Shown: positions 1-6,881, counted from the stretch's first letter. The stretch: DNA of 8,363 nt from an uncultured Treponema sp. (GCA_937900125.1 CALCEK010000270.1:1-8363); one strand, 5' to 3'. The notes: generated by a model from the letters alone, not told the origin. Made by a program: numbers and translations.

Positions 1-303
1 AATAACAATGAGCGGCCACACATTGCGACTTGTTAACGGAAACACACCGCTGTCTCCAAACAAAAGTAAAATGCCAGAAAAGCACAAATTCATTCCAATA
101 AAAAAACGATACGGTCTATTAGAATCAAGCAATGCAACAAACAGAGAAACAGCACCTGCAAGCAAGCATACACATGCACGCACAGAAAAAACGTGTGTAT
201 CAGGAAGAGATATTGCTGCTGCAAGCAAAAAGAGACCAATAACAGCACATATAAACACAACTGCAAGCACAGAAGCCTGAGTTGCGGATAATTTTCTGTT
301 CAT
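1..303 (-). CDS. Partial multi-pass membrane protein (N-terminal 101 residues), function unknown
   Basis: Reading the minus strand from the ATG at 303 gives 101 codons without a stop, and the frame leaves the window at base 1, so the C-terminus is missing. The protein starts MNRKLSATQ and is strongly hydrophobic. Likely membrane segments lie at residues ~11-30, ~41-57 and ~65-82, and a fourth begins near residue 95 (WPLIVI). The short polar links contain SNRPYR and the stretch GDSGVFPLTSRN. The end of the visible part, a glycine-rich turn followed by WPLIVI, recalls the small LiaI/LiaF-like (DUF5668-type) membrane domains, but this is only a resemblance. I see no clear Shine-Dalgarno site before 303. 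A promoter-like pair just upstream would put the transcript start almost at the ATG. In-frame TTG and GTG codons exist slightly upstream. It is divergent from the envelope operon starting at 368. Confidence 0.7.
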   Translation of the reverse strand, partial: MNRKLSATQASVLAVVFICAVIGLFLLAAAISLPDTHVFSVRACVCLLAGAVSLFVALLDSNRPYRFFIGMNLCFSGILLLFGDSGVFPLTSRNVWPLIVI

Positions 304-309
304 ACATAT

Positions 310-339
310 ATAATACACCAAAAGTCGGTATCTTGCCAA
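310..339 (-). promoter_or_regulatory. Putative sigma70-type promoter for the partial membrane protein gene
   Basis: Reading the minus strand there is TTGGCA (339-334), an 18-nt spacer, then TATTAT (315-310). Each box matches 5 of 6 consensus positions. Transcription would begin around 303-304, which is the ATG of the divergent gene, so the mRNA would be almost leaderless unless the start codon is misplaced. The -35 box overlaps a -35-like box on the other strand. Confidence 0.45.
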
Positions 340-361
340 CAATTATTGAACATGATAAAGT
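333..361 (+). promoter_or_regulatory. Weak putative promoter for the lipoprotein/transglycosylase/OmpA operon
   Basis: TTGCCA (333-338), a 17-nt spacer and TAAAGT (356-361) are the best plus-strand match between the divergent genes. The -10 box matches only 4 of 6 positions. The predicted start, near 368, coincides with the ATG of the first operon gene. Spacing is ideal but the hexamers are weak, so this is tentative. Confidence 0.25.
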
Positions 362-367
362 AAAAAC

Positions 368-1408
368 ATGAGTGTATTCCCAATCTTTTTAAAACACACA
401 CAAAAAATATTCTTCCTTATTGTGCCACTATTCTGTGTGGCCTGTGCTCCCAAAGTTGACCACACACAGGACAATTTGCAAAGTCTTTTAGAAAAGGACA
501 CACTCAATGAAGCCAGCCGCTATGCCGTTATAAACCAAATTGCGAGCGATTATTTAGCACACAAACAATACACGGAGCTTGTGCTGTTCTTAACAGAACG
601 AGTGGAAGAGCATCCAACTGATATTTACAATGCATATTGGTTGCTTATGACTGCATACGCATACCTTGAAAATGGCGCAGAACCGATGGCTGAATACTAC
701 TTTGAGCGTACGCTGCGTAACTGCGAAGACCTTATTGTAAAGGGCACTTCTATTCACTTACTGTGCCTGAGCAATCTTATACGAATCAGCCATAGTCCTG
801 CAAATAGAATTTATTATTTTAATCAGCTTATAAAACGCTTTCCAACAGAAGTAAGCACAACAGAATTGTATTGGCGCACTGCAATGGAATACGAAGCAGA
901 AGGAGAATGGGAGCAAGCGCTTAAATCATTTCAACAGTTTTTAGACTGTGAAGATTCAACCACAATCCGCATTGCCGGTGCACCAGATGCATACGCAACT
1001 GCCCGCCAACTTATAGATTTTAGCAATTCTTCACGCGATTGGACGTTTGAATCCGTAGACGCATTGGCAGATGCCGTAAAAGCTGCCATAAATCGCTATG
1101 ACTGGCGAGCATTGGAACGGTGCCGCTCAAAGGTGAATTTTTTTGCAATGTCTTGGATTGCAGACGAAACATCAACAAGCGCACAGGATGATTTTTCACT
1201 TAGGGGCTATATGCTTGGCAATAAAATTCAGTATAACACAAGCTTTGACGAATTAACAAATGAAAATGAAGCATACCTAAAAACATCGGGCTGGAGTTCG
1301 TATTTGCCGATATGGTATTTATACTTTAGAAAAGTAAATTTCCCCGCCGACCCAGAAATCCACGGAAGATGGGAATGGGCAGGAATTTATTACGGTGAGA
1401 AATTATAG
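368..1408 (+). CDS. Probable lipoprotein with TPR-like helical repeats, first gene of envelope operon
   Basis: The product has 346 residues. A basic, hydrophobic leader (residues 1-25) ends in FCVAC, so Cys26 is a plausible lipidation site. The -3 position is Cys rather than the usual Leu, which relaxed spirochaetal lipoboxes may tolerate. Residues ~50-220 are helical with TPR-like spacing, for example around YTELVLFLTERVEEHP, AYWLLMTAYAYLENG and LYWRTAMEYEAEGEWEQALKSF. Solenoids of this kind usually mediate protein-protein contacts. The C-terminal ~120 residues end in GRWEWAGIYYGEKL and match no domain I can name. The stop overlaps the GTG of the lytic transglycosylase gene by one base, so translation is probably coupled. 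A scaffold or partner role for the transglycosylase is inference from this context. The region before the ATG lacks a strong Shine-Dalgarno site. Confidence 0.8.
   Translation: MSVFPIFLKHTQKIFFLIVPLFCVACAPKVDHTQDNLQSLLEKDTLNEASRYAVINQIASDYLAHKQYTELVLFLTERVEEHPTDIYNAYWLLMTAYAYLENGAEPMAEYYFERTLRNCEDLIVKGTSIHLLCLSNLIRISHSPANRIYYFNQLIKRFPTEVSTTELYWRTAMEYEAEGEWEQALKSFQQFLDCEDSTTIRIAGAPDAYATARQLIDFSNSSRDWTFESVDALADAVKAAINRYDWRALERCRSKVNFFAMSWIADETSTSAQDDFSLRGYMLGNKIQYNTSFDELTNENEAYLKTSGWSSYLPIWYLYFRKVNFPADPEIHGRWEWAGIYYGEKL
1394..1399 (+). promoter_or_regulatory. Ribosome binding site that supports the GTG start of the transglycosylase
   Basis: GGTGAG lies 8 nt before the GTG at 1408, inside the end of the upstream gene. 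It supports the unusual GTG start, which immediately precedes a typical MKKLSYAALF signal sequence. Confidence 0.6.
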
Positions 1409-2577
1409 TGAAGAAACTATCATACGCAGCCCTCTTCGCCTTTGCGCTCACAGTGCAAACAGCATGTGCAAGCGACCAAGATGCACAAGAACTAGAAGAC
1501 ATCATGGAAATAGTGCCTGTTCCTGTGCTTGTAGAAATAGATGAACACACTGCACAGCTGGAAGAAATCAGCACAGATAATGAAAGTGCAATTCCAGAAG
1601 AATGGGTTGTGGAGCGCACCGAATTTGACGTTGAAGGTATTGACCATCCGTTAACGCAAAAATTTCGTGAAACAATGCTTACCCCGCTAAGGCAAAAATG
1701 GCTTGTTACAGTGCTTGAACGCGGTGCAGAGTATCGTCCGTATATACGCTTGCAGCTTGAACAACGAGAAATGCCATCATTCATTGAGTATTTGCCCATT
1801 GTTGAATCCGAATTTACGCTTACAGCACGTTCACGCAGCGGTGCAACTGGCATGTGGCAATTCATGGCAAATTCTATGGCACCGTATCTAAAAAAAAGCA
1901 CCTACATTGACGAACGCTATGACCCGTGGAAATCAACTGATGCTGCACTTTCAAAACTGCAAGACAATTATCGAAGATTTGGCGATTGGTTGCTTGCACT
2001 TGCAGCATATAATTGCGGTGCAGGCGCAATGGAACGACTGCTTGCAAAATATCCCGATAAAGATTTTTGGTATTTGGCAGAAAATGGGTTTTTAAAAAAT
2101 CAAACAGCGCAATATGTTCCAAAATTGCTTGCCATCGCTGACATAATAGAAAATGCGGAGTATTATGATGTTCCTGCGGTTGCATTTGCGCTTGCAGAAA
2201 TTTCAGATGAAGTTAAGGATTTTGATTACGTTAAAACAACGGGAATGTTGAGTTTTAATCAGATTTCAAAGGTAACTGGCATAGATAAAAATATTATCTA
2301 CCAACTAAATCCTGCTTTGTTTAGAAATTGTACCCCCGCACGTCAGGTTTATAATTTAAGATTACCTAAAGGTAGCGGAGAAAATGCGGAACTCGCACTA
2401 AAAAATGCGGGAATCGCCTCAGATGCAGTAATTTACACGGTGGAAAAAGGCGATTCTTTGTGGGCGATTTCGCGCCGTTATGGAATTAGCGTAGAAGATT
2501 TGTGCGTTGTAAATGGAATTAAAGAAAACGGAATTTTATCTATTGGAAAAAAGCTGATTGTGCCGATATTCAAATAG
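1408..2577 (+). CDS. Lytic transglycosylase (MltD-like SLT domain) with C-terminal LysM domain
   Basis: The product has 389 residues, starting at GTG. It has an N-terminal export signal (residues ~1-21). Cys20 could be a lipidation site, but the preceding residues (VQTA) fit a lipobox poorly. The soluble lytic transglycosylase fold spans about residues 95-245. The expected family landmarks are present: IVESEF with the probable catalytic Glu133, then GATGMWQFM (145-153) and AAYNCGAGAM (199-208). A LysM domain fills residues ~342-387 (YTVEKGDSLWAISRRYGIS, ending LIVP), and a region resembling another LysM-like unit lies at ~275-320. Enzymes of this family cleave the MurNAc-GlcNAc bond of peptidoglycan, forming 1,6-anhydro-MurNAc ends, and LysM binds the glycan. 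It should act in the periplasm on the murein layer. It overlaps the upstream lipoprotein gene by 1 nt and precedes an OmpA-domain gene, which supports a cell-wall remodelling operon. The family assignment is firm, but the subtype is not. Confidence 0.93.
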   Translation: MKKLSYAALFAFALTVQTACASDQDAQELEDIMEIVPVPVLVEIDEHTAQLEEISTDNESAIPEEWVVERTEFDVEGIDHPLTQKFRETMLTPLRQKWLVTVLERGAEYRPYIRLQLEQREMPSFIEYLPIVESEFTLTARSRSGATGMWQFMANSMAPYLKKSTYIDERYDPWKSTDAALSKLQDNYRRFGDWLLALAAYNCGAGAMERLLAKYPDKDFWYLAENGFLKNQTAQYVPKLLAIADIIENAEYYDVPAVAFALAEISDEVKDFDYVKTTGMLSFNQISKVTGIDKNIIYQLNPALFRNCTPARQVYNLRLPKGSGENAELALKNAGIASDAVIYTVEKGDSLWAISRRYGISVEDLCVVNGIKENGILSIGKKLIVPIFK

Positions 2578-2605
2578 GAGCAATCCCTTTTTTTAGTTGA
2601 TTGGC

Positions 2606-2612
2606 GGGAGGA
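2606..2612 (+). promoter_or_regulatory. Shine-Dalgarno site setting the OmpA-family start at 2618
   Basis: GGGAGGA is a near-perfect anti-16S match 5 nt before the ATG at 2618. It lies inside the longer frame that would begin at TTG 2597, which argues against that earlier start. Confidence 0.8.
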
Positions 2613-2617
2613 CATTC

Positions 2618-4045
2618 ATGCGAATTTTATGTAAACGGCTATCTGTTTTTTGTTTTACAAGTTTTGCCTGTTTCTGTTCGCTTGTGGCGCAAAATTATGG
2701 AAGCTATACATCACAAGAAATTCAGCAGGCAAAAACGCAAGCTGCTGCGAGTGCGCAAGTGTCAACGGAGGATTCTGTAATGTCTTCAACAAGCCGCATT
2801 GATTGGACAAAACACACGCTTGTTTCTGATATAACAATGGATGTTGCAAAAGCAGGAATCCCGCTCCCTTCTGGAAAAGCACTTTGTTTAAATAGAATTA
2901 AAATGGAACTTCCTGTTTTGGTCAAAGACCCGCTACTTTCAATTTACGTTGATGACAGTAGCACTTTAGGCGATTTAGTTTTAAATGACGAAATTACGCT
3001 TGAAGATTTGACTAGGATAATCGACACTTCAAAACAAACTCCTGCTTATTTTGAGCGTGGCACTGATAATTTAAAGACCACAAGCACTTTGCAATTGCAA
3101 AAAATCGGCGCACTTTTGGTAAAACACCGAAAGCCATACGTTCAAGCAGTCCCGATAGAGCGCATTTCTTCGCGTGCATACACTGGAATTATAATCGATG
3201 CGCGTGGAACGCTTCCTGTTCAGGGGGAATTTATTACGAGTAAAGCATATCCAAGCCTTTTTCCGCGCATTTGGGACGAAAATATGACGCTCGTTTACGA
3301 AAGAAATATGGTTGACCCAAAAGTTGCTGTTGAACGCGGAATTGTTGATTTTGTTAGCGAATACAATTCCGCAACAATGGCGCGTGTTGGAAAAGACCCG
3401 CTTTGGATTACGGCAAAAAAAATTTATGGCGCAAACAGGTGCGACCCCGTCATTTCGTATGAAGATTATTTGCGAATTACAACTGTGGCTCAAAATTTGA
3501 ATCTTTTGCAAGAGGGAAAAGTTGTCATTTTAATCGGGCAAGAAGAAATCGCCCGGGCGATAGAAGTTCCAGAAAAAGGCGTTCGGCATTATTTGGAATC
3601 AAATAGACTTATAAATTACTTTAACGAAAAAGAGGTTCCCGAAGTTGAGCTTAAAGAAACTGAACAGGGGCTTTCTATAACGATTCAGAATTTGCGGTTT
3701 ATAGCTGATTCTTCGGAACTTTTGCCTGAGGAACGCCCGCGCGTTTTGCAAATTGCTGATTCTTTACGTGCTATACTTGCGACTGGTAGGTATGTGGTTG
3801 AAGTTGATGGTCACACTGCCGATGTTAACAAACCGAATGGACAAATGACTTTGAGTATTCAACGAGCAGAGGCTGTGGTGAATGCGCTTGTTGAAGACGG
3901 ACTTGATTCTTCACTCTTTACATTTAAGGGATTCGGTGGAACAAAGCCTGTCGCTTCAAATGAAACTGCGGACGGAAGAGCGCAAAATCGTCGCGTAGAA
4001 ATAAAAGTTATTCCAAAAGCAACTACAAATACGCAACGATTGTAA
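2618..4045 (+). CDS. Exported OmpA-domain envelope protein (Tp0624-like)
   Basis: The product has 475 residues from the ATG at 2618, chosen for its strong ribosome binding site. The TTG at 2597 would add seven residues before the signal peptide. The leader MRILCKRLSVFCF... ends near LVA/QN. A middle region around residues 187-250 contains YTGIIIDARG, PRIWDE and a later GIVDF, a pattern I associate with LPP20/FlgT-like domains. The C-terminal OmpA domain covers about 353-468, with FIADSSELLPEE, GHTADV, LSIQRAEAVV and GRAQNRRVEIKV. Asp402 in GHTAD and Arg416 in SIQRA align by eye with the Asp/Arg pair that OmpA-type domains use to hold peptidoglycan. The length and layout resemble Treponema pallidum Tp0624, a ~476-residue modular protein reported to have a modified OmpA domain. 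This link is from memory. The likely role is anchoring to the cell wall in the periplasm or at the outer membrane. Confidence 0.9.
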   Translation: MRILCKRLSVFCFTSFACFCSLVAQNYGSYTSQEIQQAKTQAAASAQVSTEDSVMSSTSRIDWTKHTLVSDITMDVAKAGIPLPSGKALCLNRIKMELPVLVKDPLLSIYVDDSSTLGDLVLNDEITLEDLTRIIDTSKQTPAYFERGTDNLKTTSTLQLQKIGALLVKHRKPYVQAVPIERISSRAYTGIIIDARGTLPVQGEFITSKAYPSLFPRIWDENMTLVYERNMVDPKVAVERGIVDFVSEYNSATMARVGKDPLWITAKKIYGANRCDPVISYEDYLRITTVAQNLNLLQEGKVVILIGQEEIARAIEVPEKGVRHYLESNRLINYFNEKEVPEVELKETEQGLSITIQNLRFIADSSELLPEERPRVLQIADSLRAILATGRYVVEVDGHTADVNKPNGQMTLSIQRAEAVVNALVEDGLDSSLFTFKGFGGTKPVASNETADGRAQNRRVEIKVIPKATTNTQRL

Positions 4046-4063
4046 CGTTCTTATCTTTGGGGG

Positions 4064-4079
4064 AAACAACTCGTTGTTT
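4064..4079. repeat. Small AT-rich inverted repeat between convergent genes
   Basis: AAACAAC (4064-4070) and GTTGTTT (4073-4079) form a perfect 7-bp inverted repeat with a 2-nt gap. It overlaps the stop codon of the minus-strand export gene. It sits where a bidirectional terminator would be expected, but it is AT-rich and lacks a following T-run on either strand, so terminator function is doubtful. Confidence 0.3.
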
Positions 4080-5583
4080 ATAGGGCACGAGCTGTAACAA
4101 AAATCGAAAGTGCGGAAACTAGAATTGAAAGTATAGTTGTAATGGTCGGTGTGTATTTATTCCAATTATAGAAAAAGCTGTTGCGTTTTGCAATTATTGT
4201 AGATTCTGGCGTTATTGGTGAGTTTTTGGAATATCTTTTTCCATTTATGTCCCGCAATTCTATGGAATTACGTGCGTTACTTTCGGTAAATCCTCCCGCA
4301 AGACCGACATAATATTCATAATCGCGGTCTGGAATGTACGGAAAGCGTCCTGGATTTGCCACCGCACCTGCCACGCTTACAAAATACTGCCTAAAGGGAA
4401 TAATTAGAGTGTCGTTCGGCTTCATTTCAACATTTGCGCGGTAAGATGCGTCGTAGAGCATTTCGGCAAGGTTTAGGGAGATAATGTTTCCTGCGCGGTT
4501 TACATACGCATTGGATAAATCAGACTCGGCAATGAGCAGATTTTTGTTTCGGCGCACAAAATACGCATAATCCTCTCCAATGTTAAACTTTGCGGCTAAT
4601 CTTGTTGAGCCTTCGGGAGTTGTTGACGTGCTGCTTGTATTCGCTGCGGTAGAAATCGCGCCTTCCACAAAGACCACGGGTGTAAGTTCCTGAAAACTCG
4701 CAATAAAAACGCTGTCGTAACATTCCAGAGCCGCGTTATTTTCAATGCTTGATTTACTAAGATACGATTTATTCCCCGCGTCCTCGTTTCCTGACACCTT
4801 GCGGTAAAGCTCAATGCGCGATGTGTCAGCCAAAGGAGCAAGTCCGCCTCCGTATTTTTCTACCAGCTCTTTTAAGTTTTCGCCCGCTAAAAGCTCATAA
4901 GTGCCAGGGCGTTCCACCGCGCCAGAAATCTGCACTTGCCGCTCTAGGCGGTTTACAATGATTTTGTCTCCAGGGCGCAAAAATGGGTCTTGCGTTAAAT
5001 CTCCGTCCCGCTCGGCTTTAAAAAGGTCGTAATTGCGCGTTCTGCCGTTCGCGCTTTTTATTGTAACAGTGCGGCGCGAAGAATAAGACGTAAAGTTTTG
5101 CGTTATAATTGTAGAAAGGCGGGTTAATGCCCAAGCGTCTTTTTCTACCGTTTTTTGTACTTCTCCCGTAACGCTTACCAAAAACGTTGAAGGCGCACTC
5201 AAAACGAATTGCACTCCGCCCATCGGGTAGTTTTTTAGAACCAGCGATTCAACTTGATTTTTGAGCTGCAAATAAGTAAGCCCCGCGCAATTTATGACGC
5301 CCAAGTTTGCAATGCGGATTTTGTAGGTTGAATCCACGGGGATTGAATAAGTGATAGGATTTGCCCCTGCCGCAAACGCAAGCGTGTACACATCGCCTGC
5401 CGTTACAGGATAATATGAAACACTCATCGCAAGCTGTGCGTCGGGAAGACGCTGTGCGTCGGTAGAAGAGCCAACCGCTTTATTTTGTGTTTCCATATTT
5501 GAAATAATGTCTAAATTGTTTTGCGCTGCGGCGGGCAAAAGGGCTAGTGCCAAAAAAATCGGTGTAAAAAATGCTTTTTTCAT
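4078..5583 (-). CDS. Wza-like polysaccharide export protein with multiple SLBB/beta-grasp units
   Basis: The product has 501 residues from the ATG at 5583. That start has AAGGA six bases upstream, whereas the ATG at 5589 would abut the same site. A signal peptide (MKKAFFTPIFLALALLPAAA) ends near AQ and has no lipobox. The poly-export domain covers ~56-130 (YYPVTAGDVYTLAF, then a Tyr-rich assembly region). Beta-grasp/SLBB-type units follow: FLVSVTGEV (~134), VQISGAVERPGTYEL (~217), VVFVEGAIS (~303) and YFVSVAGAVANPGRFPY (~400). A hydrophobic C-terminal helix (~478-499) could be the outer-membrane barrel helix, as in Wza. The family forms the channel that carries polysaccharide across the outer membrane. 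The gene lies 9 nt after a Wzz-like gene, so the two are probably co-transcribed. No glycosyltransferases are in the window, so the polymer is unknown. Confidence 0.9.
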   Translation of the reverse strand: MKKAFFTPIFLALALLPAAAQNNLDIISNMETQNKAVGSSTDAQRLPDAQLAMSVSYYPVTAGDVYTLAFAAGANPITYSIPVDSTYKIRIANLGVINCAGLTYLQLKNQVESLVLKNYPMGGVQFVLSAPSTFLVSVTGEVQKTVEKDAWALTRLSTIITQNFTSYSSRRTVTIKSANGRTRNYDLFKAERDGDLTQDPFLRPGDKIIVNRLERQVQISGAVERPGTYELLAGENLKELVEKYGGGLAPLADTSRIELYRKVSGNEDAGNKSYLSKSSIENNAALECYDSVFIASFQELTPVVFVEGAISTAANTSSTSTTPEGSTRLAAKFNIGEDYAYFVRRNKNLLIAESDLSNAYVNRAGNIISLNLAEMLYDASYRANVEMKPNDTLIIPFRQYFVSVAGAVANPGRFPYIPDRDYEYYVGLAGGFTESNARNSIELRDINGKRYSKNSPITPESTIIAKRNSFFYNWNKYTPTITTILSILVSALSIFVTARAL

Positions 5584-5592
5584 TCTCATTCC

Positions 5593-6645
5593 TTATTTTA
5601 AGTGCAATTTTTCCATAGCTTCGGGGTCGTTTTTGATGTTTTTCCAAGCATTGAGCGCGAACGCCAAAAACACCGACAAAAAGAAGGCGGCAAACGTTAC
5701 GATAATGCACAATTTTCCGCGGCTAGGTCCGCTTTTCATATCTGGGATTTCAGGGCGTTCAAGTATCTGAAAAATCGGTGATTCTGACTGCATTTGCACT
5801 TTTAAGAGTTCGTATTGCGTTTTTAATTGCGTGTACACCGATTTTTGCGCTTCAAGTTCGAGTTGCAATTTGGAAGTGGCAACCGTAATCGAAGGCATAT
5901 TCCAAATATTGCCTTGCCCCACGCTCGCGCCTAAGTCTTCCATTTCTTTTTGTATCTTTAGGATTTCGCTATAGCTTGATTCAATGTTTCGCTCAAGGTT
6001 TTCTTTTTGAATCTTATTTGAATCAAGCCCCAGCTCGTCAAACTTCATCTGAAGCCAATCAACCACAAAATTGATGACCTGTTGCGCAAACTCGCCGTCC
6101 GTGTCGGTAAAAGAAATAGAAAACACGCCGCTGTCTTTGTCGGTTTCGGCTTTGAGCTTTTGCTGTAGGATTTTTCTGCTCGAACCTCGCGCCGAGTTTT
6201 CAATATGATATTTTTCAATGAGATTGAATCTGTCGGTAATTGCGTCCAAAAGCATATTCGACTGCACCAGATACGCCGCTAAAGATGCGTTAGAAGATGC
6301 GCCCTTTACGTTCACGCCCGCCAATCCCGCAAAACTTCCAAGCCCTGACGAAGAGAGCATACTAGATAATCCTCCGCCAGACGAAGAACTTTCTTGAATT
6401 AAAAGTTTTGCGCTCGGAGTAAAAACGTTTGGCATTGGAGATTTTTCTGTGGGGAGTTTTATAGAAACCACCGCAAAGGCAACAACCCCAATCATCGCCG
6501 CCACGGTTATGCCGATAATAAGCCATTTGTAGTAAAGCAACACGGCAAACAAATCTATAAGCGAAATCTCATCGTCTAGCTCGTCAGTGCTTTTTGCGCT
6601 TTGTTCACTTTGTGTGGATTTTTCCTGATTTATTTCTTCTGCCAT
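5593..6645 (-). CDS. Wzz/GumC-like polysaccharide chain-length determinant, inner membrane
   Basis: The product has 350 residues. The polar, acidic N-terminus (1-38) is cytoplasmic. TM1 lies at ~41-62, beginning just after the Wzz-type stretch SLIDLFAVLLYYKW. A Ser/Gly-rich segment (85-113, SSSSGGGLSSML...) follows, as in many GumC-like proteins. Coiled-coil-prone helices cover ~207-240 (KIQKENLERNIESSYSEIL) and ~256-287. The proline-rich RPEIPDMKSGPSRGK (297-311) precedes TM2 (~311-332), and a short cytoplasmic tail ends at residue 350. Both membrane segments and the Pro-rich motif are family hallmarks. There is no C-terminal BY-kinase domain. Such proteins set polymer length and couple inner-membrane synthesis to the Wza-type exporter, which is the next gene downstream. 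GGAG lies about 9 nt before the ATG. It is the first gene of its transcript, reading out of the 6646-6975 intergenic region. Confidence 0.9.
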   Translation of the reverse strand: MAEEINQEKSTQSEQSAKSTDELDDEISLIDLFAVLLYYKWLIIGITVAAMIGVVAFAVVSIKLPTEKSPMPNVFTPSAKLLIQESSSSGGGLSSMLSSSGLGSFAGLAGVNVKGASSNASLAAYLVQSNMLLDAITDRFNLIEKYHIENSARGSSRKILQQKLKAETDKDSGVFSISFTDTDGEFAQQVINFVVDWLQMKFDELGLDSNKIQKENLERNIESSYSEILKIQKEMEDLGASVGQGNIWNMPSITVATSKLQLELEAQKSVYTQLKTQYELLKVQMQSESPIFQILERPEIPDMKSGPSRGKLCIIVTFAAFFLSVFLAFALNAWKNIKNDPEAMEKLHLK

Positions 6646-6757
6646 TTATGTTTTCTCCAAAAAGCGATGTTTTAAGTCGTGATATTACAAAGGCTTAAAA
6701 CTCGCGGGCAATCTCTATAAAGACCCTTTTGTGGATTTTTAGAGGTTCCCTTTAATG

Positions 6758-6850
6758 ATTAGCGCAAAACGAGCGAATGGCGAGTTTTGCGCTAATAGGA
6801 TTAGTCAATCCTATTGCCTACTATATAGTAGGCAATTTTCGCCGCTGGCG
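6758..6850. repeat. Chain of three abutting perfect inverted repeats plus a small fourth hairpin
   Basis: H1 has 13-bp perfect arms (6758-6770 ATTAGCGCAAAAC, 6784-6796) around a 13-nt loop. H2 has 9-bp perfect arms (6794-6802 AATAGGATT, 6807-6815) around AGTC. H3 is a perfect 24-nt palindrome (6813-6836) with half-site ATTGCCTACTAT. H1 and H2 share AAT (6794-6796), and H2 and H3 share ATT (6813-6815), so the arms tile end to end. Four T follow H3 (6836-6839). H4 is CGCC-GCT-GGCG (6840-6850). The structure is certain from the sequence, but its role is unknown. Candidates are a dispersed intergenic repeat (MITE or REP-like), a structured RNA, a terminator block, or a site bound by DNA-processing proteins. 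Confidence 0.85.
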
Positions 6851-6881
6851 TTGTTTGTAAAATGAGCCGTTGTTTTGTATA

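Noticed and set aside
8..280. Plus-strand open frame of 90 codons
   Set aside because: It has a low-complexity Lys/Thr/Ala composition and is antisense to a better minus-strand membrane-protein frame with real hydrophobic segments. It has no ribosome binding site.
1326..1901. Long minus-strand open frame opposite the transglycosylase
   Set aside because: Ser/Cys-rich translation without family features. It is opposite a strongly supported SLT-domain gene.
2597..2617. TTG start for the OmpA-domain protein
   Set aside because: It would translate through the strong GGGAGGA ribosome binding site and add non-signal residues. The ATG at 2618 is much better placed.
368..4045. Apparent drift in codon choice from GCA/ACA-rich in the first two genes to more GCG/CGC use further on
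   Set aside because: The change is gradual, occurs inside an unbroken transglycosylase frame, and was judged only by eye. It is not enough to claim recombination or transfer.
4046..4080. Bidirectional intrinsic terminator between the convergent OmpA and export genes
   Set aside because: The 7-bp stem is AT-rich with a 2-nt gap and has no T-run on either side. It is kept only as a low-confidence repeat.
6813..6839. H3 plus TTTT as a normal terminator
   Set aside because: No plus-strand gene ends upstream of it. The gene to its left is transcribed away from it, and the T-run is only four bases. It could end a small RNA, but there is no evidence for one.
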